Notes: generated by a model from the letters alone, not told the origin. DNA of 64,000 nt from Neopestalotiopsis rosae (GCA_023078685.1 JALGAS010000002.1:4278001-4342000), one strand, 5' to 3'; shown: positions 45,707 to 57,700, counted from the first letter of the stretch. A program made the numbers and translations.

Positions 45707-47422
45707 TCATAATGTAGCTATCTTCACCGTCGAGACGTCCAAGGTTTCTGTATCTACCAGGACGATCTGTTTGGTGTCTTTGAACGATGGGATTGTAATA
45801 AGTCGTACAGATTGTCCCTCGGAACCATGAATGACCTTGGTACTGAATTCTGGTTGGCAACCGACAAAGTAGAGATGAGGACATGTCTTCATCACAAATG
45901 GGTCGTCGTCTTGGAATGGGTATGCCCCTATTCAAGCTCTGATTAGTGGCATGAACTTGTGATGGAGCAAAAAAGGGGAGCTTACAAAGAGTATCTGGCG
46001 CTGTCGGTGCACAGCAGCGCCATCTGCACATGGCCTCCATCATTCCCAATCGATCATCGCTGTCAACGTATTTGAAGACATCGTCGACGTTCTGACCACC
46101 AGTTCCTAGTACGCGCCATCCGTCCAACTCAGTTTCCCACGGATTCGTTACGTTATCGAGCCAGCCAGCTTCTTTTGACCCCGGCCCAGCGGCATATGCC
46201 CTTGCATTAGGAAACATGGCTGGGTGCACGGGCTGTTGCGGATAGCTGGTATTCGCTGGGTCTTGTGCGCCGGGCAGCATGGTGATTGGCATAGTGGGGA
46301 GCAGTGTAGCGAGGAACTCGTCCAAGAGCTGCGAGGGGAGTGCGTTGTATGAGCTGGCGTCGTAGCCATACTTTTTATTCGCCTTCTTTTCTGGTTGTTG
46401 CTCCTCTACAGGCCGGCGGTCTTCTAACGAAATTGAATTTCCTGCAATGATGAGTCGGCTGATTTGTGCTAGTTCCCGTTGCGCAGACGGGTCCAGAGCC
46501 TCGCCAAGGAGATATTCTAGCAGCAGGTTGAGCTCCATGGCGTGGGAGGCATCGGAACTGGAGAAGCTCAGGCCTGATACGATGGCCACTTTGCCGCCGC
46601 TCCCTCGGGATCGAGAATCCGTCATCTCTTCATCCTCGTCCTTGGCTTTCTTGGCCTTGGTCCCATTTGCCGTGGGTGGTTTCGACAAGGCCCATCTCTC
46701 GGGCTGAGGCGGTAGCTCCGGGAATCTTAGATCGTAGACTTCTAGTTCACCATTTGCGTTCTCCGTGCCCATAACTGCGATGATGCAGCCCGTGACTAGG
46801 AACACGGATTTCAGAGGGGCTCCCACAAGACGTATCCTACCAGACTCGTCTTCCAACATTACGGAATCTGAGCCGTCATCGGACCAGTATTTTTGTGTTG
46901 AAGTGGGAGCGGAGATCCATTTCTAATGATAAAGTCAGTTCTGGTCTTTGCAACATATGCCAACATTGCTCAATGAGGCGAAAGACTCACATCCTTGGAG
47001 ACATCCTCGAGGATATTGGGCTTCAGAGCCATGTCCATGTAGACAGTACCCACAGTCCAACACAGCTCTCCCTGCCGAATGTCCAAGACTCTTTCGACTT
47101 GCTTGACCTGCTCACCACCAATGACAGTATCAGACCAGGCATCGTCCGCCAAGGCTTCTACGGCGGGTTTGATTTTTGTCAATCTCAAAAAGTACATGTC
47201 GGCGTACTGTTGTTTGTATGACTTTTCTTTGGCCAGTTGAAAAGAATTGAGTGGCTTGTAGGTGGAAGCCGTCCTCTCCAGCTCCTCCTCCGCCTCATTG
47301 CCTCTGAAACAGGTCAGTATATGTAGAATCTAGTAAATAATGTGGTGCATGGCAGTGAGGATAAGTTTTACTTACGAAGGCTTGCGGAGGAGATTGCCTT
47401 GAATGCCATCTATCGAGGCCAT
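45707..47422 (-). CDS. pol31: DNA polymerase delta small (B) subunit, Pol31/Cdc1/POLD2
   Basis: Predicted 505-aa B-subunit of polymerase delta, essential for lagging-strand synthesis and shared with polymerase zeta. Exons are 47422-47376, 47303-46991, 46922-45986 and 45927-45707; introns are 72, 68 and 58 bp, all GT-AG with continuous frame. The N-terminal helical/OB-fold part holds KEKSYKQQYADMYFLRLTKI and IRLVGAPLKSVFLVTGCI. The inactive phosphoesterase domain follows with KVAIVSGLSFSS and MPITMLPGAQDPANTSYPQQ. The diagnostic C-terminus has TELDGWRVLGTGGQNVDD, RWRCCAPTAPDTLW and the exon-4 text CPHLYFVGCQPEF. The intron before WAYPFQDDDPF restores this block. It is divergent from ytm1 across 513 bp, with an ACGCGT box. 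Confidence 0.95.
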
Positions 47423-47543
47423 GTTTAGGTCAATCTTTTTGCCTGACGAGAAGGTTTGATGGTCTCGAGAAATCAGGTATGAGAGTTGCCAAATTGAGGA
47501 AGGCAGACACGGTTAGCGAGGTGACGCGCCTGGATAACTTTAG

Positions 47544-47549
47544 ACGCGT
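47544..47549. promoter_or_regulatory. MCB-like ACGCGT box upstream of pol31
   Basis: ACGCGT lies 122 bp upstream of the polymerase delta subunit ATG, in the 513-bp divergent region shared with ytm1. It is the second replication gene in this window with such a box. Role is inferred. Confidence 0.45.
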
Positions 47550-47935
47550 AAAGTAGGTGGGGGCAGTATCTGGGCAGCGCATTTCAGCGACAGATTAGCG
47601 TCAAAGTGACCTGCAGTTCATTGGCCACAACCCCTGTATCGCGGGGTAAGGCTACCGGAAGGCTGCTGAAAAAGTTCCAAAAATTTTTGGGAAAAATTGT
47701 CTGCAGGGTCGCATAGAATTCCAAACCCGGCCATTTTTTCTGGCGAAGTACACCAGCTTTTTGGAAAATCGTGAACAGCAAATAGTCCACAACACGATTG
47801 TTCTCCATTTGCATTTGGTATCTACATATCAAAGCAATCTATCGGCAATCAATCATCAACTCAATTGGTCATATTTCAAAAAATTTATCGATTCAACTTA
47901 TTTGCGATCGAAGGCGCCAACCAATAACCGCCGAG

Positions 47936-49399
47936 ATGGACGCCGCAACGGAGGCCCAGCAGATTCGGGTCAACTTCACGACCAATCTGCCCGAGCTTCA
48001 GCTTCCCGAAGGCAAGAGTCAATTGCTCGTGCCTGGAGACATCAAGCGATATGGTCTCTCCCGCGTCCTCAATTCCGAGTCTATGCTCAACACCGATTCG
48101 CCCATTCCCCTCGACTTTCTCGTCAATGGCACATACCTGCGCACCTCTCTCGAGGACTACCTCAAGGAGAACGGTCTCTCATTTGAAACGACCGTGACCC
48201 TGCAATATGTCAAGAGTTTGATGCCACCCATGTACCAGGCCAGCTTCGAGCACGACGACTGGATCACCGACATTGATGTTCTCTCTGCAACATCGCGGGC
48301 TGGAGTATGGGCCGGAGAATCTCTGCGACAGGGTCAGAACCGCATCTTGTCAGCATCATACGACGGTCTGTTGAGAATATGGAACGGCTCTGGCCAAGTG
48401 GTCGCGACGTCACCTTCAGCCAGCAACGGCGGCCACAGCGCCGCAGTCAAGGCAGCCAAGTTCATGAGCTCGACCCAGCTTGCTTCAGCTGGCATGGACA
48501 GAACAGTGCGCGTCTGGAAATACAATGAGACGGACGAGTTCAGCGGCGAGATCAAGCCCACCCTTGAGCTCTTTGGCCACACTGCCTCTGTCGAGTCCCT
48601 CGACGTGCACACCCCCAGCAAGCGGATACTTTCCGCCTCGAAAGACGGATCCGTCGGCCTGTGGACGACATCCAAATCCTCCGCGCCCGAGGCGCCCGCC
48701 AGTCTCCTGCCCGGCGCCGGCACCAACGTATCCAAGAAGCGCAAGATTGCCGCCGCGGCACCCCAGCGCGGCGCCCTGTCCATGATGCCCCTACACAACA
48801 ACTCGGCCGTGTCGGGCGCCCTCTTCCACCCCGACGACGCGACCGTGGCCTACTCGGCCTCGGAGGACCACACCATCAAGACTATCGATCTCACCACGGC
48901 CTCGGTCGTGAGCACCCTCACCACGGCGCACCCCCTGCTCTGCCTGGCCGCCCTGCCGGGCATGAGCACGCCGCTCCTGGCCGCAGGCACCTCGGCCCGC
49001 CACATCACCCTCGTGGACCCCCGCGCCTCGGCCGCCACCACGTCCGTCATGACCCTGCGCGGCCACCGCAACTTTGTCACCTCCATCGACGCCTCGCCCA
49101 ACGACAACTACTCGCTCGTCTCGGGCTCCCACGACGGCACCTGCCGGATATGGGACCTGCGCAGCGTGCGCTCGGGCACAAAGGCCGAGGGCGGCGGCAG
49201 CGTCAGCGAGGCCGTCTACGTCGTGGAGCGCGAGACGCAAAAGGGAGGCAAGCAGCAGAAGAAGCGCGCCGACGTGCCCGGCGCCGGCGTCAAGGTCTTT
49301 GCCGCCGTCTGGGACAAGCACTGGGGTATCGTGAGCGGTGGTGAGGATAAGCAGGTGCAGATAAATAAGGGTAGCGATTTGTTACTTCCCAAGGCGTAA
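47936..49399 (+). CDS. ytm1: Ribosome biogenesis protein Ytm1/WDR12
   Basis: Intronless, 487 aa. The N-terminal ubiquitin-like (NLE) domain at about 1-95 ([46 protein letters not shown]) is followed by WD40 repeats ([58 protein letters not shown]). Ytm1 pairs with Erb1 and Nop7 and is removed by the Rea1/Mdn1 AAA ATPase, which pulls on the UBL domain, during 60S maturation in the nucleolus. An Ala/Lys-rich insert ([11 protein letters not shown]) lies between blades. The reading is open upstream to 47798, but homology starts at MDAATEAQQ, so the ATG at 47936 is chosen. Codon third positions from about 48660 to 49330 are very GC-rich. Confidence 0.95.
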   Translation: MDAATEAQQIRVNFTTNLPELQLPEGKSQLLVPGDIKRYGLSRVLNSESMLNTDSPIPLDFLVNGTYLRTSLEDYLKENGLSFETTVTLQYVKSLMPPMYQASFEHDDWITDIDVLSATSRAGVWAGESLRQGQNRILSASYDGLLRIWNGSGQVVATSPSASNGGHSAAVKAAKFMSSTQLASAGMDRTVRVWKYNETDEFSGEIKPTLELFGHTASVESLDVHTPSKRILSASKDGSVGLWTTSKSSAPEAPASLLPGAGTNVSKKRKIAAAAPQRGALSMMPLHNNSAVSGALFHPDDATVAYSASEDHTIKTIDLTTASVVSTLTTAHPLLCLAALPGMSTPLLAAGTSARHITLVDPRASAATTSVMTLRGHRNFVTSIDASPNDNYSLVSGSHDGTCRIWDLRSVRSGTKAEGGGSVSEAVYVVERETQKGGKQQKKRADVPGAGVKVFAAVWDKHWGIVSGGEDKQVQINKGSDLLLPKA

Positions 49400-49742
49400 A
49401 GAAAGAAAGATGATTTAATAAAAAGAGGAACAAGACTGGTACATGTCGTCCAAAAGTTTAGAATTGATACCCCCTTAATGATATTTTCCGTTCAATGGGT
49501 AAACAAAAAACTACCATGTGTTGAATATTGCAGAGGGGTTTCCAATATTTTGTAAGGGGTATATTTAAATATGTATACATGTCTAGGTATCATTCAATCC
49601 TGCATACCTCATGATCAATAATCAAAAAGAGTCGTACTATGCCACTGCCAATCCTCGAGTAGTCGTGGCTATCAACGAGCCGAACGGAATACGCTCTAGA
49701 GATGTTGAGCTCCAATGATTATGCGGGCGGTCCGCATATATC
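49400..49742. other. Convergent 3' flanks ytm1/exonuclease
   Basis: 343 bp, AT-rich, between convergent stops. Nothing else is seen. Confidence 0.5.
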
Positions 49743-51521
49743 TCAAGCAAGACTACGTCGAGATTTCTGCCACCTCCCAGGTTTCGTCTCAATGACCTCC
49801 TTGCTATACCTCGAATCGTTAACTGGGAGATTCTCCAACTTGACAGCATTGAAAATGTATTCCACCACCGTCGTCGTCTTGAGAGGCGGGTTGCGCAAGA
49901 GCGCAGCCACATCACCCGTGCTTAGGTCCTGGTTGGCGTGCCATAGGTGATAGGCCCTCAGCTCGATGAACCTGGCATGCCCTTCGCCTTCTTTGGTTTT
50001 GTCTGTAGTAGAATCGGGCTCGGCTGGGTTTGGCGAGACATAGTTTTCGGCAATAAATGCCGTCGCCCACGTCTCTGCGGCCTCGACGCGAATGTCCTTA
50101 GCAATGACGACATCTAGTATCTTTGCTGTTTCCCGTAATGCTTTCGACATTTGCTTTACAGCCAGTTTACTGGACTGTAAATGGGCTCTCAAGGCCCGCT
50201 TGCGGGCCGCTGGACTGAGGATTGCGGAAGCCTCTGGTGTCTCGTCGGGAGGCGTATCAGAGTTTTCTTCTTCAGTGTCCGTCTCCAGATCTGAGCCATC
50301 GGAAAGACGAATGGGAAGGTTGAGTTCAGCGTGGTGTGGAGTTGGAGGACATGGAACCAGCTGTTTTCTATGATGTTCCAGAGTTGCATACAAGTGAACC
50401 CCGGCATAGGCATCTGATGCGGAATCTATAGTGCATGAGTAAAAAGTCAAGTCACAAAGAACATTGATCGGCTTTGGCTTACAGATGACTTGTTCCATAC
50501 TAAGCTGCTTGGTCCAGTCACTTGACCGTACATCCTGGCCTTTGAACATGGGCAAATGCAGATACTGCTCAACCTGCGTCGCCAATGGAATTAACCGCTT
50601 ATTGATGTTACTAAACTCTCCCGTCCTGGAATAGGTGACGAGCCGGTACAGATGGCTCAGTTCCATGAGACCCCTCGATTCGATGCCGAGGTGCGTCCTC
50701 AGCCTGGTGGCGTCGCCCTTGATCCAGACACCAACTTTGGTGATTTTGGGATCTTCCATGATTTTCTTGAACGTGGGCGGCACTAGATCATCGGTTTTCG
50801 AGAACAAGGCCACGTGAAAAAGAGCAATACGGCTCGGACTGGCCACCTGGATAAGGGAAACATTGCGTCTGGCCCCGGAAGCCTTGGAGGCCTCGGCTAC
50901 CCATTCGAGGTCAAACCCCAGCACTTTCTCGTCTGTGAAATACTGTTGGCAGACCCGCTCGGCCGTGTGCTTACTTCTACAATAGTGCACTGTGGGTTTT
51001 CGACCGTTGCCGGCCGCATCAGGGCCACGATATAGCGAGTATCCCCAATATGAGCCAGGACTTCCCGGGGCTGACTTTTGCGCGGCACGAAATAGTTCTT
51101 CAGGAATTTTGAAATCCAACGCAGCGTATGGAGGGTCCAAAGGGGCCTTGTCCACTGGTTCCGGTGTTTCTTTATCTTCTGCCGCTTCACTTGGTTCATT
51201 AGGCGTAGTAGCAGAGGCATCGTCGGCTTTGACGCCGCTTTCTTGCACGGATGATGTTTTCGGTAGCTCAGGGTATAGAGAGGTATCCTCGTGTTCCATA
51301 GGATTTCCACGTTGCACAATGTCTTGCTTTGACACTTGCGCCTGCGCATCCGTGTCTGAAGTCGGGGACGGCGCATCGCTCAAGTCCTTGGGCATCGGCG
51401 CCGAGTAGCTCAGTGGCCGGCTTTGGCATATAGGCGTCGGCGATCGACTGCTAGGTCCCGGCGAGAACGAGATGCCCCGGGAGGGGTGCCATACTTGAAA
51501 TCTTGGGGGACTCGTCGTCAT
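49743..51521 (-). CDS. DEDDy 3'-5' exonuclease (WRN/RNase D-like), possibly mitochondrial
   Basis: Predicted 573-aa protein from exons 51521-50483 and 50425-49743. The 57-bp intron (GTAAGC...TATAG) is a multiple of three and has no stop, so it can be misread as coding. Removing it creates YSASDAYAG, which gives the Tyr-x3-Asp of the fourth exonuclease motif. Motif I is FDLEW near residue 205 and motif III contains VGVWIKGDATRL. The family removes 3' nucleotides from DNA or RNA. The N-terminus (about 1-45) is rich in Arg/Ser/Pro with no acidic residue until about 46, so a mitochondrial presequence is possible. The C-terminal 200 residues, with an acidic linker, are unassigned. A start 12 codons upstream at 51557 is an alternative. 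Confidence 0.83.
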   Translation of the reverse strand: MTTSPPRFQVWHPSRGISFSPGPSSRSPTPICQSRPLSYSAPMPKDLSDAPSPTSDTDAQAQVSKQDIVQRGNPMEHEDTSLYPELPKTSSVQESGVKADDASATTPNEPSEAAEDKETPEPVDKAPLDPPYAALDFKIPEELFRAAQKSAPGSPGSYWGYSLYRGPDAAGNGRKPTVHYCRSKHTAERVCQQYFTDEKVLGFDLEWVAEASKASGARRNVSLIQVASPSRIALFHVALFSKTDDLVPPTFKKIMEDPKITKVGVWIKGDATRLRTHLGIESRGLMELSHLYRLVTYSRTGEFSNINKRLIPLATQVEQYLHLPMFKGQDVRSSDWTKQLSMEQVICKPKPINVLCDLTFYSCTIDSASDAYAGVHLYATLEHHRKQLVPCPPTPHHAELNLPIRLSDGSDLETDTEEENSDTPPDETPEASAILSPAARKRALRAHLQSSKLAVKQMSKALRETAKILDVVIAKDIRVEAAETWATAFIAENYVSPNPAEPDSTTDKTKEGEGHARFIELRAYHLWHANQDLSTGDVAALLRNPPLKTTTVVEYIFNAVKLENLPVNDSRYSKEVIETKPGRWQKSRRSLA

Positions 51522-52228
51522 TCTGATATATATAAATGGTAGTCTGCAAATCATCATCCAAGTACTGTCAGCGAATACTTGTTCGTTGTCTTAAGAAAAC
51601 CAATTAACGCGATAACTGAGCCGAGGAGCACTGACCGCGACGCGCCGCGAAGGAGTGTAGGGGTTCGGAATGGAGAAGTCGCTGAAGAGCAAAAGGCGCA
51701 AGATGGAATCATTTGCGCAAAACAAAAACAATATCGCACCAGAGCTCCATGTTGATCAACACGGAGACTTCAGGTGCTTTTAATGGATGTGAACAGGGAC
51801 TGATGAACGGCTTGAATCGTGGCGCGAATGCGAGAGTGAATCAGAAGCCCAGGGTATGACGATGAGCAATGGTGGATAAACTGCAGGCAGACGCGCCGCT
51901 ATTGTCCCCTAGAGACTGGTTGGTTGGCCGCTGATCACAGGCGGCCTGCTTTAAGCTGAAGCTTGCCAGCGGACGAGGGGTCTGGGGTCCAGGGCAGCTT
52001 TGCTTAGTCATTAGTGGATCGGGTCGCGAAAACAGGTGACGGTGTGCCAGCGAAAGAGCACGAATGGGGCTGCACTCACACCCCTAGGAGCTTGGAGCCT
52101 CATATCGTCAAGACACACCCCTGTGGGTTTTCATGAGAGAGACGGAAACACAATCAGAACCAGCACATCAACCTTCATTTTCGACGCCCACAACCACTCG
52201 TTCCGATCGCCTCCACTAGCAGAAAAAG
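51522..52228. other. Divergent promoter exonuclease/LSM5
   Basis: 707 bp with no gene. It holds the two divergent leaders. Confidence 0.5.
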
Positions 52229-52758
52229 ATGGCGTCTCAACTCCTCCCCTTAGGTAAGTCTGATTGATTCAAGTAGAGCTGGGCACGTGCTAACCAGCCG
52301 CCACAGAACTCATCGACAAGTGCGTTGGCTCGAGAATATGGGTCGTCATGAAGGGCGACAAGGGTATGGCCTCGCAATGCAAGACTCGTCTCTCATGATG
52401 GAGGCTGACAAAGAGGAACAGAATTCAGCGGCACACTGCTGGGTTTTGATGACTACGTCAGTACGTAGACCTTTTGCTGCTCATGACTATGGAGTGGGGA
52501 CTCGCTATTGACACTTGAGTACAGACATGGTGCTGGAAGACGTGACGGAATTGTATATTCCCCCCCTCGAGGAATGGAGTGCCCGTATCTAACTTGCTAC
52601 AGCGACTACTCTGGCAACCACACCAAGCTGTCAAAGATTCTGCTGAATGGCAACAACATTTGCATGGTTAGTTGAACGCCGATGTTGGGTACGATTATAT
52701 GTTGACATGGTTGAAACAGTTGATTCCCGGAGGCGAAGGACCCGTGGCTGCATCATAA
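52229..52758 (+). CDS. lsm5: LSM5, Sm-like protein of Lsm1-7 and Lsm2-8 rings
   Basis: Predicted 83-aa Sm-fold protein spread over six exons: 52229-52253, 52307-52363, 52422-52460, 52525-52552, 52603-52666 and 52720-52758. Introns are 50-64 bp. The joined product has SQLLPLELIDKCVGSRIWVV, the Sm1 motif LLGFDDYVNMVLEDVTEF and the Sm2 motif ILLNGNNICMLIPGGEGP, which is distinctive for LSM5. Lsm1-7 promotes cytoplasmic mRNA decapping; Lsm2-8 binds the U6 snRNA 3' end. No exon is longer than 64 nt, so open-frame scans miss the gene. All joins keep frame and use GT-AG. It is convergent with rpb11, 353 bp apart. Confidence 0.95.
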
Positions 52759-53111
52759 TGGACAGAAGCTTGTGAATAAAAATCGAGGAACATTAGGGGA
52801 AGAAAAAAATCGAACATCGTATTTCGGACGGAAAGAAACATTATCATAAGCAGTACCAGTCTCGTCACGGGATTCAGGACGCTTCTTGAGAGTAAGAGGC
52901 CCCTTGCGTATGTTCAGTAAGGCCAAAGAATATGGCCAATCTCAATTATGTTTCATTTATGCTCCCCATGCATGCATAGCAATATGTATCTTAACCCGTC
53001 CTGGGCCAGATCTTTTGAGCCCTACGCCATAACGCCTCTATCAGATTGGTGCCTGTTCAGTAATGCAAAGACAACCATGTGCCGTGAACGCCGAACCATG
53101 AAATCAGGCGC
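52759..53111. other. Convergent 3' flanks LSM5/RPB11
   Basis: 353 bp between stop codons. No gene or repeat is seen. Confidence 0.5.
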
Positions 53112-54185
53112 TTAATAACCGCCAGTGTTGTTCTGGTCCTGGTTGCCGGCCGAGACCATCTTGCGCAGCTCGTACTCTCGAGTGAACTCGCGAGCAAGGT
53201 GACCGTAGGATGCAATGAGCTGCTTGCAGACGGAAAGGAGAGCTTCCTTGGGCTGAATGGTGCCATCAGTCTGAACACGGATCAAGACCTCGGGTACGTT
53301 GGGATGAGCAACTAGAGAGAATGATGAGCACAATGTAATATATGCGTGCAGAGCTAGTCGAGCTTACCCTTGTAGCCACACATCAGGACCTTGGGGTGCT
53401 TCTTAAGGTACTCAGCGAGGAGGTTGCCCAAAGTGTGATCTTCCTTATTCAAGATGAAATCAGAGGTGTTGGACATGCCTGGAACAACGTTAGTTGCCGC
53501 ATCAACACACAAGGTGTCGCAAAGGAAGGTTACCAGCATAGATCTTCTCCTCGATCTTCTTCTGATCGGGGTCGAGCAAGAAAAGCTCGAAACTAATGAA
53601 GCGTCAGCAAATCTGTAACTCTCGAGGCAAATGCAAACAGCAGCTGGTGGGTGGCAGACGGCTTGGGCCTGTTGAGCTCCGAGTGATTGATGAACTCCGG
53701 GTGATCCATGGTGGCTTGTTCTTGCGAGAGTCTTGGTTCTGGTTTGTCTTGCTCTTCTGCTTCCCTCCTTTTCGCGAAGATTGATGATGGAATGAGCCAG
53801 ATGGGAAAGCTTGTGGAAGGTGCCAGCCTGGAGGGTTTGGGTCTCGAAGAGCACCTGCCCAGAGACACTGTCGACCCAGCGATGCCCCTCATAGTCAGAC
53901 CTCAGGCAGTTCTCCCAAAGCCTGTCTCGTCGGCAGCTCAACCTCCTCATCCCTTGTTTCCCCAGAGAAAAAGCCACAAGGACATATCATCGCCTCAGTT
54001 GGCGCAGCCGACGGATCCATGCCCAGCCTGGTTGTTGCTCCTTGGCTTCATCCATTATCGCGACACCTAACCCAGAGCACGAGAAGTCTGCCACGCCGAC
54101 CACCCAATTCGAGATTACCATGTCGCCAGTGCATGTCTAGATGCTTCGCAATGAAATAGTGCACCTACCGATCTGGGGCGTTCAT
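53112..54185 (-). CDS. rpb11: RNA polymerase II subunit RPB11
   Basis: Predicted 128-aa subunit of Pol II that pairs with Rpb3 (alpha-like assembly module). Exons are 54185-54169 (17 nt), 53592-53534, 53478-53368 and 53311-53112. Introns are 576, 55 and 56 bp. The tiny first exon encodes MNAPDR, the same start as yeast Rpb11, and joins to FELFLLDPDQKK. The core dimerisation helix region reads FILNKEDHTLGNLLAEYL, then VLMCGYKVAHPNVPEVLIRV. The C-terminal helix KEALLSVCKQLIASYG is followed by a short tail. The long first intron is ten times the usual size here and holds minus-strand open frames that I regard as chance. Without the 17-nt exon no natural start exists. Confidence 0.93.
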
Positions 54186-54794
54186 ATTGCAAAAATTCGA
54201 GAGAAAAAGCCAGAAATTTGATAGGAGATATAGTATGCCAAATACTGCAGTATATCTGCCAAGAAGTTCAAAAGGTTGGGTGTTCGTGATATGGATGTTA
54301 ACGTGAAGAAGGTCAAAATGGCTGATTGCAATGCGTTGACCAGACACCAATGCTTTGAGAATGCGGAAGCTGAGCAGTCGGCGCTAGCGCGTATTGGGTT
54401 AAGCTTTTCATCCGGATGAACCCCGGTCAACCTTGTACATGTGTTAATGGTAGGTACTCTGTACATATGTGAATGGCCGCTGTTCAATGGGTTTCATTCA
54501 AATTTCACGTCCGGTCTTGGTCATTTGCAATGGAATGATTGTGAATTTTGAATTCTTTTTCTATTTTCCCTTTCTTCTTTTTGTCTCTACATATTTCACA
54601 GACAAAGTTCTTATAACAATCGTTTAGGCGTTCATTTTAGGAATGCTCGTATCGGTATATGGCTAATTGCAGATTCACCTCAACACAGAAGTGCAACAAA
54701 CTTTAACTCGAGTCCTGCCTGGTGTCCTGCAAGTCCGCCGGCTGTATGTCGGACAAGTTGAGTAATGGCCACATTCAATGTACCTATGTGGCCA
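54186..54794. other. Intergenic, rpb11 promoter and cotransporter 3' flank
   Basis: 609 bp between two minus-strand genes. AT-rich, with no gene. Confidence 0.5.
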
Positions 54795-57700
54795 TTACAG
54801 ACTGACAGTGACAGTCATGTTGTTGCTGAGAACAAGCAGAACCGGCGGTAAATCGTGACACATGACCTCAATGTCGGTCAAGTATCGCAGACTTGCCTCC
54901 TGGCTCTTACAAGTTCCTTCGTCGGGGATGGGCAATGTTGTCAGGAGCACTGCTGTATCCCGACTGTTCTGGCGCATGAGTTCATTCAAGATCATATGTT
55001 GGGCGCGACTCGGCAAATCGTTGAATGACAAGGGCAAACTCTGCGTCGAGTAGTTGGACCGAGTCTCTGCCTCGGTCGCTGAACCCGAGTGGAATGAGTC
55101 CATCAGCTCGGGTACATTCAGCTGCGTGTCTAGACCTCCAATCTTTGCAGAGTTGGAGTTTCTCCGTGATCGGATCATGGGCGTGCGCGCCGGCTCAGTC
55201 TCCTCGGCAAACATCAGTCGTTGCTCTCCACCTTCTTCGCTATGGACTCGCGTCTCTGGGACTGGTCGGCTTGAGAACTTTCTCATTGATGATGATTGTC
55301 TCGACAGCCCAGGTCTTGCTGGCTGCGTAGTGGTAGAAGGTGGATTCAAAGATTGCGTGCTTTCAGAGGGTGATAGTAATGCTTGCGTGCTCTCTGAACG
55401 CTTGAGAGATTCCTGAGGCTTCATGATTGGGCGTTTTGGTGCAATGGGTGGTGCGTCCAGCTTTATGGCACCATAGTTCTGTTTGCTGCCGCCTTGATCT
55501 CCAGAGCCTGACATTGTTGAGTGCGGTCCTGGTGGCCGAAGCAGGTCTCTGTCGCTCGTTTTCTTTCCAGAATGTAGGAGCGGGCGGGTTAAATCATGTC
55601 TATGGTCCGAACCAAAGTCGCTAGCCGCATCATTGAAGTCGACATCAGAAGCGGGAGATGATGGCGACTCATCGTCACTAGAATCATAGATTGGCTGATT
55701 TGTTTCGTCGTCTAAAACATTAGGGTGAAGATGAGAAGTACGGATGCCTATATTGGCTCCCAGCCTCGTCACCCTGGAGACAGTGGACTTTTTGGGCAGC
55801 CCTAGCACGTCCTGTCGTGAAGGAGAGTCGCTTCTCTCGGTAATGGCAGTAGGGAAAGAGCCTCTCCGCCGACCTGAGCTCAACAATTCTCCCAGGGATT
55901 GGTACTGTTGCGATCGAGATGGCCCGTAGCGAATATCTCGAAGTTCTTGCCACCACTCATCCTTCTCAAGTACTTGATTGACGTCTTTGTCGATTCCATT
56001 CTTGATGGTGCCATTAATAATGTAGTCGTATGTAGCCAGAGCTCCAGAAGCTAGCCAGAATACTTGGACTTCAGCCTCTATCCGGAGCTTCTCCAGCAGT
56101 GCTTTTAACCTAGCTCGTTCCTCGTCGACTTCGGTATCGTATTCTACAAATACCAGAATTCTTAAAGAGAAAGACTTTTTCCAGTTGGGGACGCTGAGCA
56201 GAATATATCCTAGCTGCAAAATCAAAGTATCTGTCATTACGTCAGTAGTTGAGATCAAGAATGTGATACTTGCGTCTAAATCAATGCTTCCCACCGGACA
56301 TATACCAAGTGAGTAAGGCAGAATAAATAGTACTTACATGTGTCAAAATTTGTTGTTAGTACGTTCTTTCCCTCGGCCGAAATCTCTGCAGACATTTGAA
56401 TCGGCCAAAGATCCACGTACTTTTTTGTATTGCTTCCATCTGGTCTTGGTGTTTCCAGGGTCTGAAAGCCTTTGCCAATGGCAACATTGAGACGATGCCG
56501 TAATGCAAGATCTTCTAGGATTGTAACATAGCTCGTCGGTGACAACATCCCTTCCGTACGGATCTGGTCAGTCGGCAGTGAAAACTCTAGAATTCGTGCC
56601 GAGGTATCCCCTCTACGCCGACGGCGGACATTTCCCGAGTCAAATTTGCGGTCGAAGCTTGGCTTGCTTGGAGATGGAGGAACGGACGCTATGTCGGCCT
56701 CTGGGAGCGATTGGCGGAGCTCATCCATGTTATAAAAGCCCAGAATGGCTATGTTGGGCCGCATACCGCCCAGGCCAGCGGACAATATCAAATTGCGGAC
56801 ACCCCATTCAATGGTCGGCGACATGGTCAACTGCACGAATGCCTTGATTCGAGAGAACTCCGAGATATACTTGGTCCAAGCAGATTGTTGCAGCTTTGCT
56901 TCGTGGATGCCGGTGTTGAAATCGTCGGTCACAATGACATGCCCGAGGATATACAATGCGCCCTTCTTCATCGAATTGCAGAATTGTATCAAGCGAGTAT
57001 GGCGTCTCGGATCATTGATTAGCAATATGATTTGCGGTCTCCAAAATTTGATATGTTCAGGTTTGAGTCGAAGCAGGTACTTCCTGACTTGGTGATAGAT
57101 GAGGTTCTGGGATACATCGCCCCAGTGCTTTGGGGGTGACATGTAATGAATGACCAAGAAAAGGAAGAATAGCAGACATATAGCAATTGCAGCATATGTC
57201 TCGTCAATAAAGAACATCGCTGCGGCCGAAAGCATACTGCCTGCAAATGCACTTTGCCAGCTAAAAAACTTGAAGGCAGGTCGGAAATTCGGCGCCGAAC
57301 CGATCTTCAAGAGGAAACATGCCAAGTTCATGACGAAGAAGGTCATCTATTTTATATAAGTATCATAGCAACGGATTTATGGGGACGTCTTTTGTCTTAC
57401 CTGATACCCCATTGCTATCAAGGTGGCGATCTGGTTGAGGTTGGCAAATAGGGCAACCTGAGCTATGGCATATGTAAGGAGAACGGCGTATATTGGCTCA
57501 TCGCCGCGTTTGGTTCCGAAACCAAAGAAAGACAAGCCGGGAAGAGGTTTATCTCTCGCCAATGCCTGCATGAGCTTTGCAGACCCAATCAAGCCCATCA
57601 GAGCCGAGAAGAGTGTTGTTGCGCACTCGCCAGCAAGAATAAGGGGGCTCCATAAGCTTGTGGTAGAAATAACATTGGTATGGTGAAGGAACGACTGGTG

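Noticed and set aside
47798..47935. Upstream extension of Ytm1
   Set aside because: Open by chance; the family domain starts directly after the Met at 47936.
48661..49344. Long overlapping open frames on both strands in ytm1
   Set aside because: They are by-products of high GC in the true frame. Their translations are Arg/Pro/His-rich without domains.
53354..53977. 207-codon minus-strand frame spanning rpb11 exon 3 and intron 1
   Set aside because: It is a read-through of rpb11 exons and introns. The spliced model restores the RPB11 family sequence.
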